Positions 1 to 10,870 of a stretch of DNA of 64,000 nt are shown piece by piece. The notes below the pieces were generated by a model. The model saw nothing but the letters and a program-made list of their open reading frames with translations, was not told where the DNA came from and ran no database searches. Source of the DNA: Kingdonia uniflora (Eukaryota; Streptophyta; Magnoliopsida; Ranunculales; Circaeasteraceae). The stretch's first letter is position 1. Each line of letters starts with the position of its first letter. Location: contig JACGCM010000699.1 of the NCBI GenBank assembly GCA_014058105.1, forward strand, positions 59,967 to 123,966, given 5' to 3'. Position numbers and translations under genes: made by a program.

Positions 1-2493
1 CATAGCTTCAGTAAGACATGGTCTTCGATTCGGAGCTCATCTTCTTGGCTGCTATTGTTTTGATTAGTCTTTGGACTAGTCCAGGTGTACTCTGTGTTAT
101 CGAGGCCTTGTTCTTGAGCACTACCATTGTCATTGGTGGTTGTTTGAAATGTTGAATTCCAAGTGGGAGTGTGGTATATCCTGGACTGTTAGTCACTGAT
201 TGTGAGCAGACGGCTTGTCTGTGGTGGTTGGTTATGGATGTTGAACTTTTGATAGTTTGCCTTAGGATTGTATGTTTATGGTATTGTGACACTTATTGTC
301 CTTATGATTCTTAAAGCTATTAGAGCTTATATGTAAACCTTCTTTCCCTGAGATGAGGCTGTTAGGGCTGTGTTCCCTTCCGTCATCTAGGAGGCTGTGA
401 GACAGCATGGCTCAGTGAGATCCACGGCTGAGCCAGGTGGTTTATGAAGTTGTACGTCACCCGAGATGTTGGAATGCGGCTGAAACCTCATGTTGAATCC
501 GGTTTTTGTACATCCGTGTTGGTGACTTATGTACATGATTAGGAGGATTGTGAAACAGTTCTGTTATTGAGGATTTTTTACTACTTGTTGGACTCTTGTA
601 GGTCACCTCATGAGTACTAGTCTGTGTTGATAGCTAGAGTACTGTTGTACTTGATGGTAATCATATTGCTTTAATGAATCTTAGAGACTGATATCGTTTA
701 GATGTCGTGATAGTTAATCTGTTGTTTTATCTAGGTTTAGATGGTGCAACTGAGTCACAGGAGGCCATCTGTGTTACTTTTGGTATCCACGCTCTCAGGC
801 CGGTGGTTATCCTATTGTGTGCTGGCTGTGTTAACAGAAGTTGTGTTTCAGTCTCTAAGATCATGCACACATCCATAGATAATATATTCTCTCCATATCT
901 TACTGCGATTGGATACATAAACAACTCTGCATCAGCTGGCCCCTGATAGGTTGATAGGATCCCTGGATCGGGTTAAAGTTTTAGAGGTGAAGATATGGTT
1001 GGATTAGTTTTCTTGGTGCCCAGTCTTGTCCTGCAAAGAGATACACGGTTGGATACTATTTCCTGGTGTCCGCCTTCTCCTGCGAGTGAAGTTATGGTTG
1101 GATGCTAGTTCCTGGTAGCCAGACTCCTCAGGCGAGGTTGAAATACCTATGTTAATATATTTTAGTCTTGCCGAGCTAGTGCAGTATATCGTACCCTTAT
1201 ATCCAACAATATCCGGTAAGGTAAATTGTTTTCAGCAGTTGTCCGCCCACTTTAGTCTTGGGAGCTAGCCCATTGGGTTGACATCGTTAAATCATTCAGC
1301 ATTGGCATAGGTTTGGGACTAACCTATTTTATCATAAACCATTCTGCATCATAACATCATCATCATCAAACATATCATTGCATCTCTGCATACTTTCATA
1401 TCGTAGGTTCTTCTGATAGATATCCCTAAACCTTTCTGTATTGCGTTTAATATTGAATCTTCTGCACTTGGGATAATCATAAGATTATATAATTCCATCA
1501 TATTATCAGCATAACATATCATTGCATTGGGATAATTATGGGATTATCCTAGTTCCTCATATTCGTCTCCACTTATTAAATTCCTCTTCTCCTAATAGAT
1601 TTATGGTGAATTTAAATTCTTCTTCCTTGTGCATATTCCTCTCCACCCTGCATCAATTCCCCCCTCTTCTGTATTTAATATAATTTATTTGGTTAAATTA
1701 ATCTGGTTGGCTGTTGTGAGCTTTAGGCCGGTATCTGGTTGTGGGCGATCTCGCTTAGCTTGTGATAGCTTTGGGGTTGTACCTGGTTGGGGCTTAGATA
1801 ACCCTGCTGGATTATTGTGAGCCGAGGGTTGTTTACCCTTGTGTGTGATTGTATCTCTGAGATAGATTAGTTGCACGTGGCCCTGGGAGCCACGGTGGTG
1901 ATTAAAGTGTAGTTAGTGGTCCTTGTGACTAGAGTGCAGATTAGCATTCCTTTGCACGAGGTATATTTATAGAAAGATTTAAGAGAATTAGTATACATAC
2001 ATATACCTATTAGTTATCCTATATGTATATATATTACATATACATTGTTTATCGTTAGATATTATTATTTCCCACAATCATTACAACTTATCTCCATCTC
2101 ATTGGTTAGTATAATCGCTTAGCTATTCTTGAGAGTTAGTGAGCTCGTTGTTTGCTCACTCTCGCATCCCCCCTTTTAGTGGTAGGTTGTTTCAGGTTTT
2201 AGTTGTTGTTGTGGTGATCTTTAGGGAGCTGAGCTTGAGGCTCAATCTCCTGTTATTGCAGTTGGGCTTGTTGCGTAAAGGTTTGTAGAATCTTACGTTT
2301 AGATTTTGTTATCTTAGTCTTCCGTTGTTTCTGTTTTCTTTATTACTCTGTTGTGATACTATTGTGAATGACTGGGCCAAAATTTGTCTGCGGCTCGGTT
2401 GTTCGTGGGGAGAATCTTTAGATTCCTCGACCTACACAGCTTTAGATCTAGTAATTGGTCAGGCTACTGGTTACTAGATTTTGGGACGTGACA
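1..2493 (+). repeat. Partial 5' LTR of large non-autonomous Ty3/gypsy-type element
   Basis: This stretch is a second copy of 5471-7975: base 1 aligns with base 5471 and the match runs to the LTR end at 2493. It ends in ...GTGACA, giving the expected CA terminus, and a tRNA primer site follows immediately. About 7 of the first 60 aligned bases differ between the copies, so the pair looks roughly 12% diverged and old. Some 2.05 kb of the LTR lies upstream of the window. The short open frames inside do not line up between the two copies, so I call no gene. Confidence 0.9.
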
Positions 2494-2497
2494 GACT

Positions 2498-2517
2498 TGG
2501 TATCAGTGCTCTAGGTT
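2498..2517 (+). other. Primer binding site (initiator Met tRNA)
   Basis: The sequence TGGTATCAGTGCTCTAGGTT starts four bases after the LTR end. It matches the usual plant TGGTATCAGAGC site, complementary to the 3' end of initiator methionine tRNA, with a small change after TCAG. It fixes the 5' LTR boundary and the plus orientation of the element. Confidence 0.88.
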
Positions 2518-3403
2518 AACTCCTATCTCGGTGTCTAGCACTAATAGGTTGAGTTATTCTTAGAGCAAATTAGGACGATTCCTTGGTGTCCTGTGCTTTT
2601 AACGCTGGTTTGGTTAGAGAGTTTATCTCTTGAGGCCTTCTTCGTGTAGACTCCTAGCTTAGATCTAGTGTGTAGGTTTTTGCTATAGATTTAGAGGATT
2701 CAAGATGTTTATCTTGAATCCTTTGAATAACAATTAATTGGCTTCTAGTGGTAGTAGTTTTCCCTATATTGTTTTAGGTATTGGGTTTTGATTTTAGCTG
2801 TGTGATCTTTCGCTATTTTGGCGACGCTGTGTTTGCCATGGTAGTAGTTTTGACGTGCATCCTATTTTAACGTTTCTCTTATGAGTTTTGGGTACCCGCT
2901 TCTAATCGAGTCCAGATCAATCAGGTTATTGGATCTGATCATTTGGATTGGTTTTTATTATTCATTGATTGCATCGTTTTAACAAATTATTTTCATCTCC
3001 TGTTTCCTGGGCCTGATCTCATAGCAGACGTGTTATAAGACTGGGGATCGTGTGTACATCAGATTTTGACATTGTTCTTATAGGGAAAGGGAGATCATAT
3101 TCCACTTTCCCATATGTTGATTTTTGCATCTTTAAACTGTTTATTTTTGCGATCAAACCATATTAATTAGAATATATATAAGTATATATATTTTTCATAC
3201 AAATTATATATTAACTTATTTTTACCTGAAATATTCGCTAAGTTACCTAGAAAGGTTTTATCGTGTACCTGGACGAGGAGTTCAAGGTGCTTTCTACCTT
3301 ATCGACCTTGTGTAACCGCTAGCACAATATGGTTGCACATTACATTTGAAATGTACTATGCTATACTTAAGTAAGTATTTTAAATTTCGGGACGAAATTC
3401 TTC

Positions 3404-3417
3404 TCAGGAGGGTAGAT
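3404..3417 (+). other. Polypurine tract
   Basis: The purine-rich run AGGAGGGTAGAT directly precedes the TG that opens the 3' LTR. The chromovirus at 50.2 kb has the equivalent AGGGGGGTAGAT in the same position, supporting its role as plus-strand primer. Confidence 0.8.
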
Positions 3418-6400
3418 TGTAATGTCCCCAAATTTTTGTGTTATTTTATTTATTTATTATGAAGAATTAATATTGTTATTCCTATATATTATTTGTTATG
3501 CATTCGTATTATTTCTATTGGCTGGTTCTGTGTTGTTTCCTTCCGGCAGTTTCAGTGGTTTAGGGCGGATTAGATTATAAGGTGACATTTGGAGCCCCTA
3601 GATGGGTTGGTGGTGATGTTTGTTTGATGCGTTCGTGGTTTGGTGTGGTTCCGATGAGCTGTTGGATTGGCCGATAGGATTTTGGAGTTTTCTGGGCAAT
3701 GATTCTTTTTTGGGGGTTTAGGCGTTTTGGTGGTCGTGAAGCGGTAGAGGTGGTGTTTAGGCCTTGGAAACCCTTTTTTAGGGTTGTAATGGTTGTTCGG
3801 GTTGTTCCAGTCTTCTGAGGGTCTTGGTGTTGTGTGTGGTTCAGGAGGACCTCAGATGACATTTTTGGATTCTTTCTGTTCCCGTTCGAGCGATCGTTCG
3901 AACGATTGGTCGGTTATATATATATCATTATCCATTTTCTTTCCTTACATTTCTCTTTCACTCTCTCTCTCTCTTCTCCTAACCGAATCCTCCCCTCTCC
4001 AAACCGAATCCTCTCCTCCCTCGCTTGTCAATTTCTTCGTGGATTCTTCGCCGTGATCTCCGCCGTTTTCCCTCGGTGAGTAATTCCTCTCTCTCTCTCT
4101 CTCTCTCTTTTGTATCATTGGTTAATTACAGTTTTGGGGAGAATCCTTGTGATGTTGGACTGATATTAGAGTTTATGATTATTGGGTGTATTGTTGATTT
4201 TAGGAGTGTGATCATTGCGGATGTTGGCCGGTGGCGGTGATTGCGTGGGTTGAATTGTTGGTGTTTGGGTGCCAGAAATTATGGGGTTTTCTTGCAGCTG
4301 TTTGGCTGTATTATTGGGGTTTAGTGTGGCTGGGAAGAGGAGGTGTGGTGGATATTCTAGGTAGTAGTTGTTTCCATTTCGGAGAGGGATGCTTGAGCCG
4401 ACAATTGTGGCCGTTTTGGTTCAGAAATTACTGCCGTAATTACTGCTATTCTGGAGGAAGGGTTAGGAATGTTTTAACACCCATTGAACACCGGTTTCAT
4501 GATTGTTGGGCAGCTGATTTGGCGGGGTTAGAGTAGCATATGTTCATGTGATTATGGGTGATCCGAGTAGCGCAGTGTAGTGTGGTGAACTATTGCTTTA
4601 GATGCAGTTTGTTACTGAATTAAGATTTGGTGTTGTTTTGATATCGAATTCGGGTAGGAATCCTTTGTTGGAATTATGTTTGGGCTCTGGGCCTTGATAG
4701 TGGTTGATGTGGTGGTGTTCCTGGTCATTTTCGTGATTGATTTGGAGTTCTGGAAGTCAATTCGCGGGGCACATTCCCGTTGGGGTGCTGTTTGGGCAGT
4801 TTCGCCGAGATTGTCGTTCCGGGCATATCGTCAGGCGAGTTTTATCTTCCTTAATAACTAGACCATTATATTTATTCGTGAGTTATTGTATCACATAATT
4901 TATCATGTTTATTACCGTGATTATGTTAGTATATGGGTTAATTGCTTAGGATGCATTCACGGGTTATCCGTTTGGCAAACATTAGGCGAGAGTACTTAAG
5001 GGTTTGAAAAATTAGTGAATCCTGAGTTAGTTATAAGTTTAGTTACTAGATAGAACCTGTAGGTTAGGTTTGGTCAGAGGAGGTTATTCTCTGTTGCCGT
5101 CGATGTGACGATGGCTCCTGAGATTCCTCTTAGACCAATTTCATTGAGGGTGGTTATTGCTGATCCTTTCTTCGCTGAGGTTGAGAACAAAGGCATTTCC
5201 CAGTATGTTACGACGCCTCAGCGTCGCTATATTTATATTTATATATATAATATATAGAGTGTGGTATTGTTGCTTAGTTATTAGGGTGCCCAGGTTGTTT
5301 TAGGGTATTAGTAAATAGGTTTGGCAAATAGTAGAGACTTATGGTCGGCATGTGGTAAGCCGTCATTTCTCTGAGATAGTGTAGTTCAGAGACTATAGTT
5401 CTCACCCTATAGTATAGCACCTTGACAAGTATGGGCTGCAGGATTTGGTTCCACGGTAGTCTTTACCCGACATAGCTTCAGTAAGACATGGTCTTCAATT
5501 CGGTGCACGTCCTCTTGCCTGCTATTATTTTGATTAGTCTTAGGGCTAGTCTAGGTGTACTCTGTGTTCCCGAGGCCTGGTCCTTGAGCACTGTCATTGT
5601 GATTGGTGGTTGTTTGGAATGTTGGATTCCATAAGGGAGTATGGTTTCTCCTGAACTGTTAGTCGATGATTGTGAGTAGACGGCTTGTCCGTGGTGGTTG
5701 GTTGTGGATGTTGAACTTTCGATAGTTTGCCTTAGGATATTTTGCTTATCATGTTGTGACACTTATTGTCCTCATGATTCTTAGAGCTATAAGAGCTTAC
5801 TCGGAAGCCTTTTTTCCCTAAGATGAGGCTGTTAGGGTTGTGTTCCCTTCCGTCATCAAGGAGGCAGTGAGGCAGCATGGTTTGGCAAAATCTGCGGCTG
5901 AGCTAGGTGGTTTATGAAGTTCTACGTCACCCGTGATGTTGGAATGCGGCTGAAACCTCATGTTGAATCCGGTTTCTTTACATCCCTGTTGGTGACTTAT
6001 GTACATGATTAGGAGGATTGTGAGACAGCTCTGTTATTGGTGATTTTTGAGTACTTGTTATACTATTGTAGGTCACCCTATGGGTACTAGTTTGTATTGA
6101 CAGCTAGAGTACTTTTGTGCTTGATGGTAATCATATTGTTTTAATGAATCTTAGAGACTGATGTCGTTTAGATATCGTGATGGTTAAGTTGCTATTTCAT
6201 CTAGGTTTAGATGGTACAACTGAGTCGCAGGAGGGCATCTGTGTTAGTTTTTGTTGCCAAGCTCTCAGGCAGGTGGTTATCCTATTGTGTGATGGCTGTG
6301 TTATAGCAGTTGTGTTTCAGTCTCTATGATCATGCTCACATTCATAGATAATATATTCTCTCCTTATCTTACTGCAATTGGGTACATATACAACTCTGCA

Positions 6401-7975
6401 TCATCTATCCCTTGATAGGTTGATAGGATCCCTGGATCGGGTTAAAGTTTTAGTGGTGAAGATATGGTTGGATTAATTTTCTTGGTGCCAAGTCTTGTCC
6501 TGCGAAGAGATACATGGTTGGATATTATTTTCTGGTGCCCAGTCTTCTCGTACGAGTGAAGTTATGGTTGTATGCTAGTTCCTGGTGCCCAGACTCCTCA
6601 GGCGAGGTTGAAATACCTATGTTAATATCTTTTAGCCTTGTCGAGCTAGTACAGTATATCGTACCCTTGTATCCAACAATATCCGGTAAGGTAAATCCTT
6701 TTTCAGCAGTTCTTAGCCCACTTTAGTCTTGGGGGCTTGCCCTTTGGGCTGACATCGCTAAATCATTCAGCATTGGGATAGGTTTGGGACTATCCCACTT
6801 CATCATAAGCCATTCTGCATCATAACATCATCATCATCAAGCATATCATTGCATCTCCGCATACTTCCTTATCGTAGGCTCTTCTGATAAAAATCCTTAA
6901 ACCTTTCTGCATTACATTTAATATAGAATCTTCTACACTTGGGATAATCATAAGATTATCTAATTCCATCATATCATCTGCATAACATATCATTACATTG
7001 GGATAATTATGGGATTATCCTATTTCCTCATATTCTTCTGCGCTTATTAAATTCCTCCTCTCCTAATTGATTTATGGTGTAATTAGATTCCTCTTCCTTC
7101 TGTATATTCCTCTCCACCCTACATTTATTCCCCCCTCTTTTGTATCTAATATAATTTATTTGGTTAAATTAATCTGGTTGGCTATTATGAGCTTTAGGCC
7201 GGTATCATGTTGTGGGCGATCTCGCTTAGCTTGTGATAGCTTCGGGGTTGTACCTAGTTGGGGTTTGGGTAACCCTGTTAGATTACTGTAAGCCGATGGC
7301 TGTTTACCCTTGTGTGTGATTGTATCTCTAAGATAGATTAGTTTTGCGTGGCGCTGAGGGCCACAGTGGTGATTAAAGTGTAGTTAGTGGTTCTTGTGAC
7401 TGGAGTGTAGATTAGCATTCCTTTGCGCGAGGTATATTTATAGATAGATTTATTAGAATTAGTATACATACATATACCTATTAGTTATCCTATATGTATA
7501 TATATTAGATATACATTATTTATCGTTAGATATTATTATATCCCACTATCATTACTACTTATCTCCATCTCATTGGCTAGTATAATCGTTTAGCTATTCT
7601 TGGGAGTTAGTGAGCTCGTTGTTTGCTCACTCTCACATCCCCCCTTTCAGTGGCAGGTTATTTCAGGTTTTAGTTGCTGATGTGGTGATCTTTGGGGAGC
7701 TGAGCTGGAGGCTCAATCTCCTGTTATTATAGTTGGGCTTGCTGCGTAGAGGTTTATAGAATCTTACGTTTAGATTTTATTATCTTAGTCTTCCGCTGTT
7801 TTTGTTTTCCTTATTATTCTATTGTGATACTATTGTGATACTATTGTGAATGAGTGGGCCAGAATTGGTCTACGGCTCAGTTGTTCGTAGGGCGAATCTA
7901 TAGATTCCCCGACCTGCACAACTTCGGATCTAGTAATTGGTCAAGCTACTAATTACTGGATTTTGGGGCGTGACA
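3418..7975 (+). repeat. Complete 3' LTR (4558 bp) of LARD-like element
   Basis: It opens with TGTAATGTCCC after a polypurine tract and closes with GGGCGTGACA. The last roughly 110 bp resemble the end of the LTR at 46281-47093, and an internal block at about 3590-3800 resembles 50465-50690 of the other chromovirus LTR, so the two families are related. A length of 4.56 kb is at the upper end for plant LTRs. The 3' flank is AAACT; the matching 5' flank lies outside the window, so the target duplication cannot be checked. Confidence 0.9.
3915..4108 (+). promoter_or_regulatory. Putative LTR promoter, leader and splice donor
   Basis: A TATATATATAT run at 3915-3925 is followed by CT-rich leader-like sequence (TC repeats from about 3958), a candidate splice donor CTCG|GTGAGT at 4076, and a CT microsatellite at 4087-4108. 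The palindromic TCGTTCGAACGA lies just upstream of the TATA. The related LTR at 50.2-52.2 kb has the same order: TTCGAA palindromes, CT-rich leader, then CTAG|GTGAGA at 51136. This conserved order suggests a U3/R boundary with a spliced leader. Function is inferred. Confidence 0.5.
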
Positions 7976-8815
7976 AAACTTTAGTTTTATAGTTTTGAAT
8001 TTGAGTAAAGTAGAATTTCATAATTAGGTTAGTATATAATTGTTAAAGTTCTACTTTCGCGCTTTTAATTTAAATTAAACACTACAAATTGATATCTTCA
8101 TATAGTGTTAATGTTTGCTTGTAAAAAAAATCAAAAGCAAAAGCAAACATGATACTTTTGTTTATCTCATATCAAAAGGGAAGAATAATATTAGGTTTAA
8201 ATAAATAGGATTTATAAACAAATTCCTTACATTAGCAAAAAAATATTAAAGAACATCTAAAGAAAAACTTAAAACCTCTAACTACGGCCACCAATTGAGA
8301 ACCCACATCAAACACATGATCAGGAATAATTTGTGAGAAACATGATAAAAAATTATGGAATACCGAAAGAAAAATCATACAGCATTACAACTAAAACAAA
8401 TTTTTAAGAACCCAAATCATGAATAAATACCTAAATATAAATACCTAGAATTTGAAGGATTCAATTTTGGTTTGAAAATTCTTGACCTCAATCAACCCTG
8501 TGAGTTCAACCAAGAAAATCGATTTAGAGAAAAGAGAGATGCTTTCATAGCTTTGACAGAGAGAGAGAGAGAGAGAGAAAGAAAGATAGAGATGCCATCG
8601 CTCTCGGCAATCATTCAAAAAATTGAGACTTACCTACATAAGATTTGGGATTTAGAGAGGTAGGGAGATATTATAAAAGATTTTTGTGGACAATTTGCAC
8701 TGCTCTTTAGTCTTTTAGAAATTTGAAACCCTTAAAACTGCTTAGAGTTCGAAGACAAAAAGTCTGAGCTTCTAGCTGCGGGAGAAATTTTTTGAATCCC
8801 ACATTTCTAAAAATT
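7976..8815. other. No gene recognised; GA microsatellite
   Basis: AT-rich sequence with no recognised domain. It contains a GA dinucleotide run at about 8558-8578. It may be the interior of the CACTA element that ends near 8983, since no other boundary is visible, but its left end was not identified. Confidence 0.5.
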
Positions 8816-8983
8816 TTAGCCACGGTTTTTGCCATGAACATGACAATAGTTACGAACGGGTTATAGGATTATATCTTTAACCATAAATTCTAAGGTTTGG
8901 CCATATTCTAGGCATTTAACCACTGCTGTCACTATGGCTAAAGCTACTATAGACCGTAGCCGTTGGCTCATTTTCTAGTAGAC
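8816..8983. mobile_element. CACTA-type transposon end (right terminus)
   Basis: Reading the reverse strand inward from 8980 gives CTACTAGAAAATGAGCCAA, close to CACTA-family termini such as CACTACTAGAAAA, though the outermost CA seems mutated. Subterminal TTAGCCACGG and ATGGCTAAAG motifs follow at 8816-8960. The same TAGCCACGG/GTGGCTAA vocabulary is present in the CACTA end at 43619, so both probably belong to one family. No transposase and no paired left end were found. Confidence 0.5.
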
Positions 8984-10194
8984 ATCCTTTGTCCTTGACC
9001 CTCATAATGAACTTCCACGAAAGCAATTCAAATTCATTACTTAACAGTTTACTGGATCAATACTAATATAGGAACATGAGAGTAAATAAACATCAAGTGT
9101 CGGAATGGCTCGCCCCTTTCTAGATGGACCAACCTATGGCAACAAGCAACAAATGATGAAGTATAACGACTTCCCAATGTTAGGTATCCCTTATAACACA
9201 ATCGCTAGAAAAGAGGCCAAGATCGCATAAATTGCAAGTGTCGACTCGGTTTGGACATGTGGGAGAGCCCCACGACCGACGCATTCCGCCTCGTCCAGAT
9301 AATAGACAACCCAAAGTCTATCTGATGTCTGAGAGTCATCCTGGGGAAATACCCAACAGACAAGAACAATAAGACATGGACACGTATGGTAAGCTTTAGG
9401 ATTCCTGTTTAAAACGAGAGGAACCCTAAAGGGGATTTTTTTCCTAATATCTTGCATTTGTCTTTTCCAAAGAGCCCTGGCCACCGGGGAAATTAATCAA
9501 ATCTAGAGGAGGAGATGTACCCTTCTCTAGCCATCTTGGCAAGCCCTAAACCATTGAAAGAACCTCGTCTATTTGTTAGCAAAAGCATCACCTTCCAAAC
9601 AGGAGACTACATTGGGTGTTGTCTGCATCATGAATGATACCACTAGGTATAACCAGGAAAGGAAGATGTAAAATTATAAGAAGATCAGCAAGTTGCACAC
9701 GACCGTTCAAGACCTACAGAAACAACTAAGCCTGCGAGAAACTCAAATCCAGCCACTGGCCAAAAGGGATAAGCCCACAACTGTCATAAGCTCTTCCCAC
9801 CGACTACTAAAGCGATTGGGGCGACCAAAACACTTGTCCACGTATGCGGGATGATCCTAGCAGATCTGGCAAAACTATCCTCCAACAAAAAGACACAAAC
9901 ACAGAAAGGTAAAGGGATGGTAAGTAAGAGAGCAAAAGGTATTATATAGAGGTAACAAACCATTGTGTTGATCACAAGCCACTTTTCATTTTATAGTATG
10001 AATGGTTCTCAGGCTGGTTTAATGAACGAGCAAAGGCTAAGAGGGGGTAATTATAGGAGCTCGAGCTCCCTTACTAGGGACTCAACCAAGTAAAATAATA
10101 CTAGGTACCAAAACCCAGATTCAGAAGTTCCAACAAGCTACAAAGTTAGCTTGATTACTCTAATTTAGAGGCATTTTTGCGCCAAAATCGATTA
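8984..10194. other. Unassigned sequence
   Basis: Somewhat less AT-rich than its neighbours, with many stops in all frames. At 9630-9830 a broken plus-strand frame has a glutamine- and lysine-rich, coiled-coil-like character (KISKLHTTVQDLQKQLSLRE), as in gag-like ORFs, but no family could be named. Around 10040-10060 there is a purine run (AAGAGGGGG) followed by the palindrome GAGCTCGAGCTC. Confidence 0.35.
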
Positions 10195-10360
10195 GAGCAT
10201 CCACAACAGCTTTCCAAAACTTTTTTTTTGGGTGGCAAAAAGTAATAAAATGACTTTTATGGGCTCCTTATGAGGCTCCCTATCAATATTTGTTTCTTTC
10301 TCTCTCCTCAAGGATAGGGAGTCTAGAGAAATATTTGGTCAACCACGTAAGACTCCTATA
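10195..10360. mobile_element. Fragment of PIF/Harbinger-type MITE
   Basis: It begins GAGCATCCACAACAGC immediately after TTA. This is the same terminal class as the Harbinger TIRs at 16093 and 22750, where the target is TWA. The body resembles common short AT-rich miniature elements. The right end is not visible and appears to be cut by the Helitron terminus at 10361. Confidence 0.45.
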
Positions 10361-10380
10361 CTAGTATACCGGGTACCGGT
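10361..10380 (-). other. Candidate Helitron 3' hairpin and CTAG terminus
   Basis: The minus-strand arrangement is stem ACCGG, short loop, stem CCGGT, then ATACTAG, with host T beyond. A copy with the same last 20 bp but different right flanks elsewhere in the genome would confirm it. Confidence 0.5.
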
Positions 10381-10870
10381 GGGACCGACCGCTAAATTTT
10401 TGTATTCCAATGTTTTTCTGACAACAATGTTTTCTCAGTATATTTTTCAAATCTATATTCTTACAAAATAATTATCATGTTCTATGTAGCACACAAAGAG
10501 AATGATTGTAGCAATAACATAGAGATATGGTCTGCATGGGCGATAAAATGGGAAATAAGGCACTTATTTTACACCCTTGTCTCAATAGTCTGTCCTCTTG
10601 ACATTGTAATATTTAGTAACTGATGCACACGAAGTAAATATACGAACATAAAACACCTAGTAAACATAATACATTATCCTCTTTTTGATCCTCTTTAAAG
10701 TGTACATTCAATAACCTAAAATAAAAACCAAAATCACTAAGTAGAAAATTATGAAGCTTCCAAATTGTTAAAATAATCATTTTAAAAGAGTTTGATTGGA
10801 AAATAAATGTACCTCAATATATATGTTTTTATGCTGGTTGCTAAATAGCCATTAGTGTTAAGCGACTTTT

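Larger units (their letters stand above)
2494..3417 (+). mobile_element. Non-coding interior of LARD-like element
   Basis: Only 924 bp separate primer site and 3' LTR, and I see no gag or pol signature in any frame. Both ends of the interior resemble the Tekay-type chromovirus at 46281-52221: the leader after the primer site (a GAGTTATTC block followed by a TTAGGA/TTAGGATAG block) and the CGGGACGAAATT block just before the polypurine tract. This is the pattern of a large retrotransposon derivative (LARD) that keeps only cis signals and relies on proteins from a related chromovirus. Reverse transcription and integration in trans are inferred. Confidence 0.75.

Noticed and set aside
3575..3862. 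Minus-strand open frame inside the LARD LTR, with a similar one at 50436-50768
   Set aside because: Both lie over the shared LTR block, but the peptides shift frame relative to each other, so the DNA is conserved and not the protein.
4231..4861. Open frames in the 3' LTR (101 and 61 codons)
   Set aside because: Rich in Trp, Gly and Val from GT-rich sequence, with no domain; probably LTR leader/intron.
8084..8100. CACTACAA as possible left end of the CACTA element ending at 8983
   Set aside because: The following bases do not match the right terminus, and no subterminal motifs follow.
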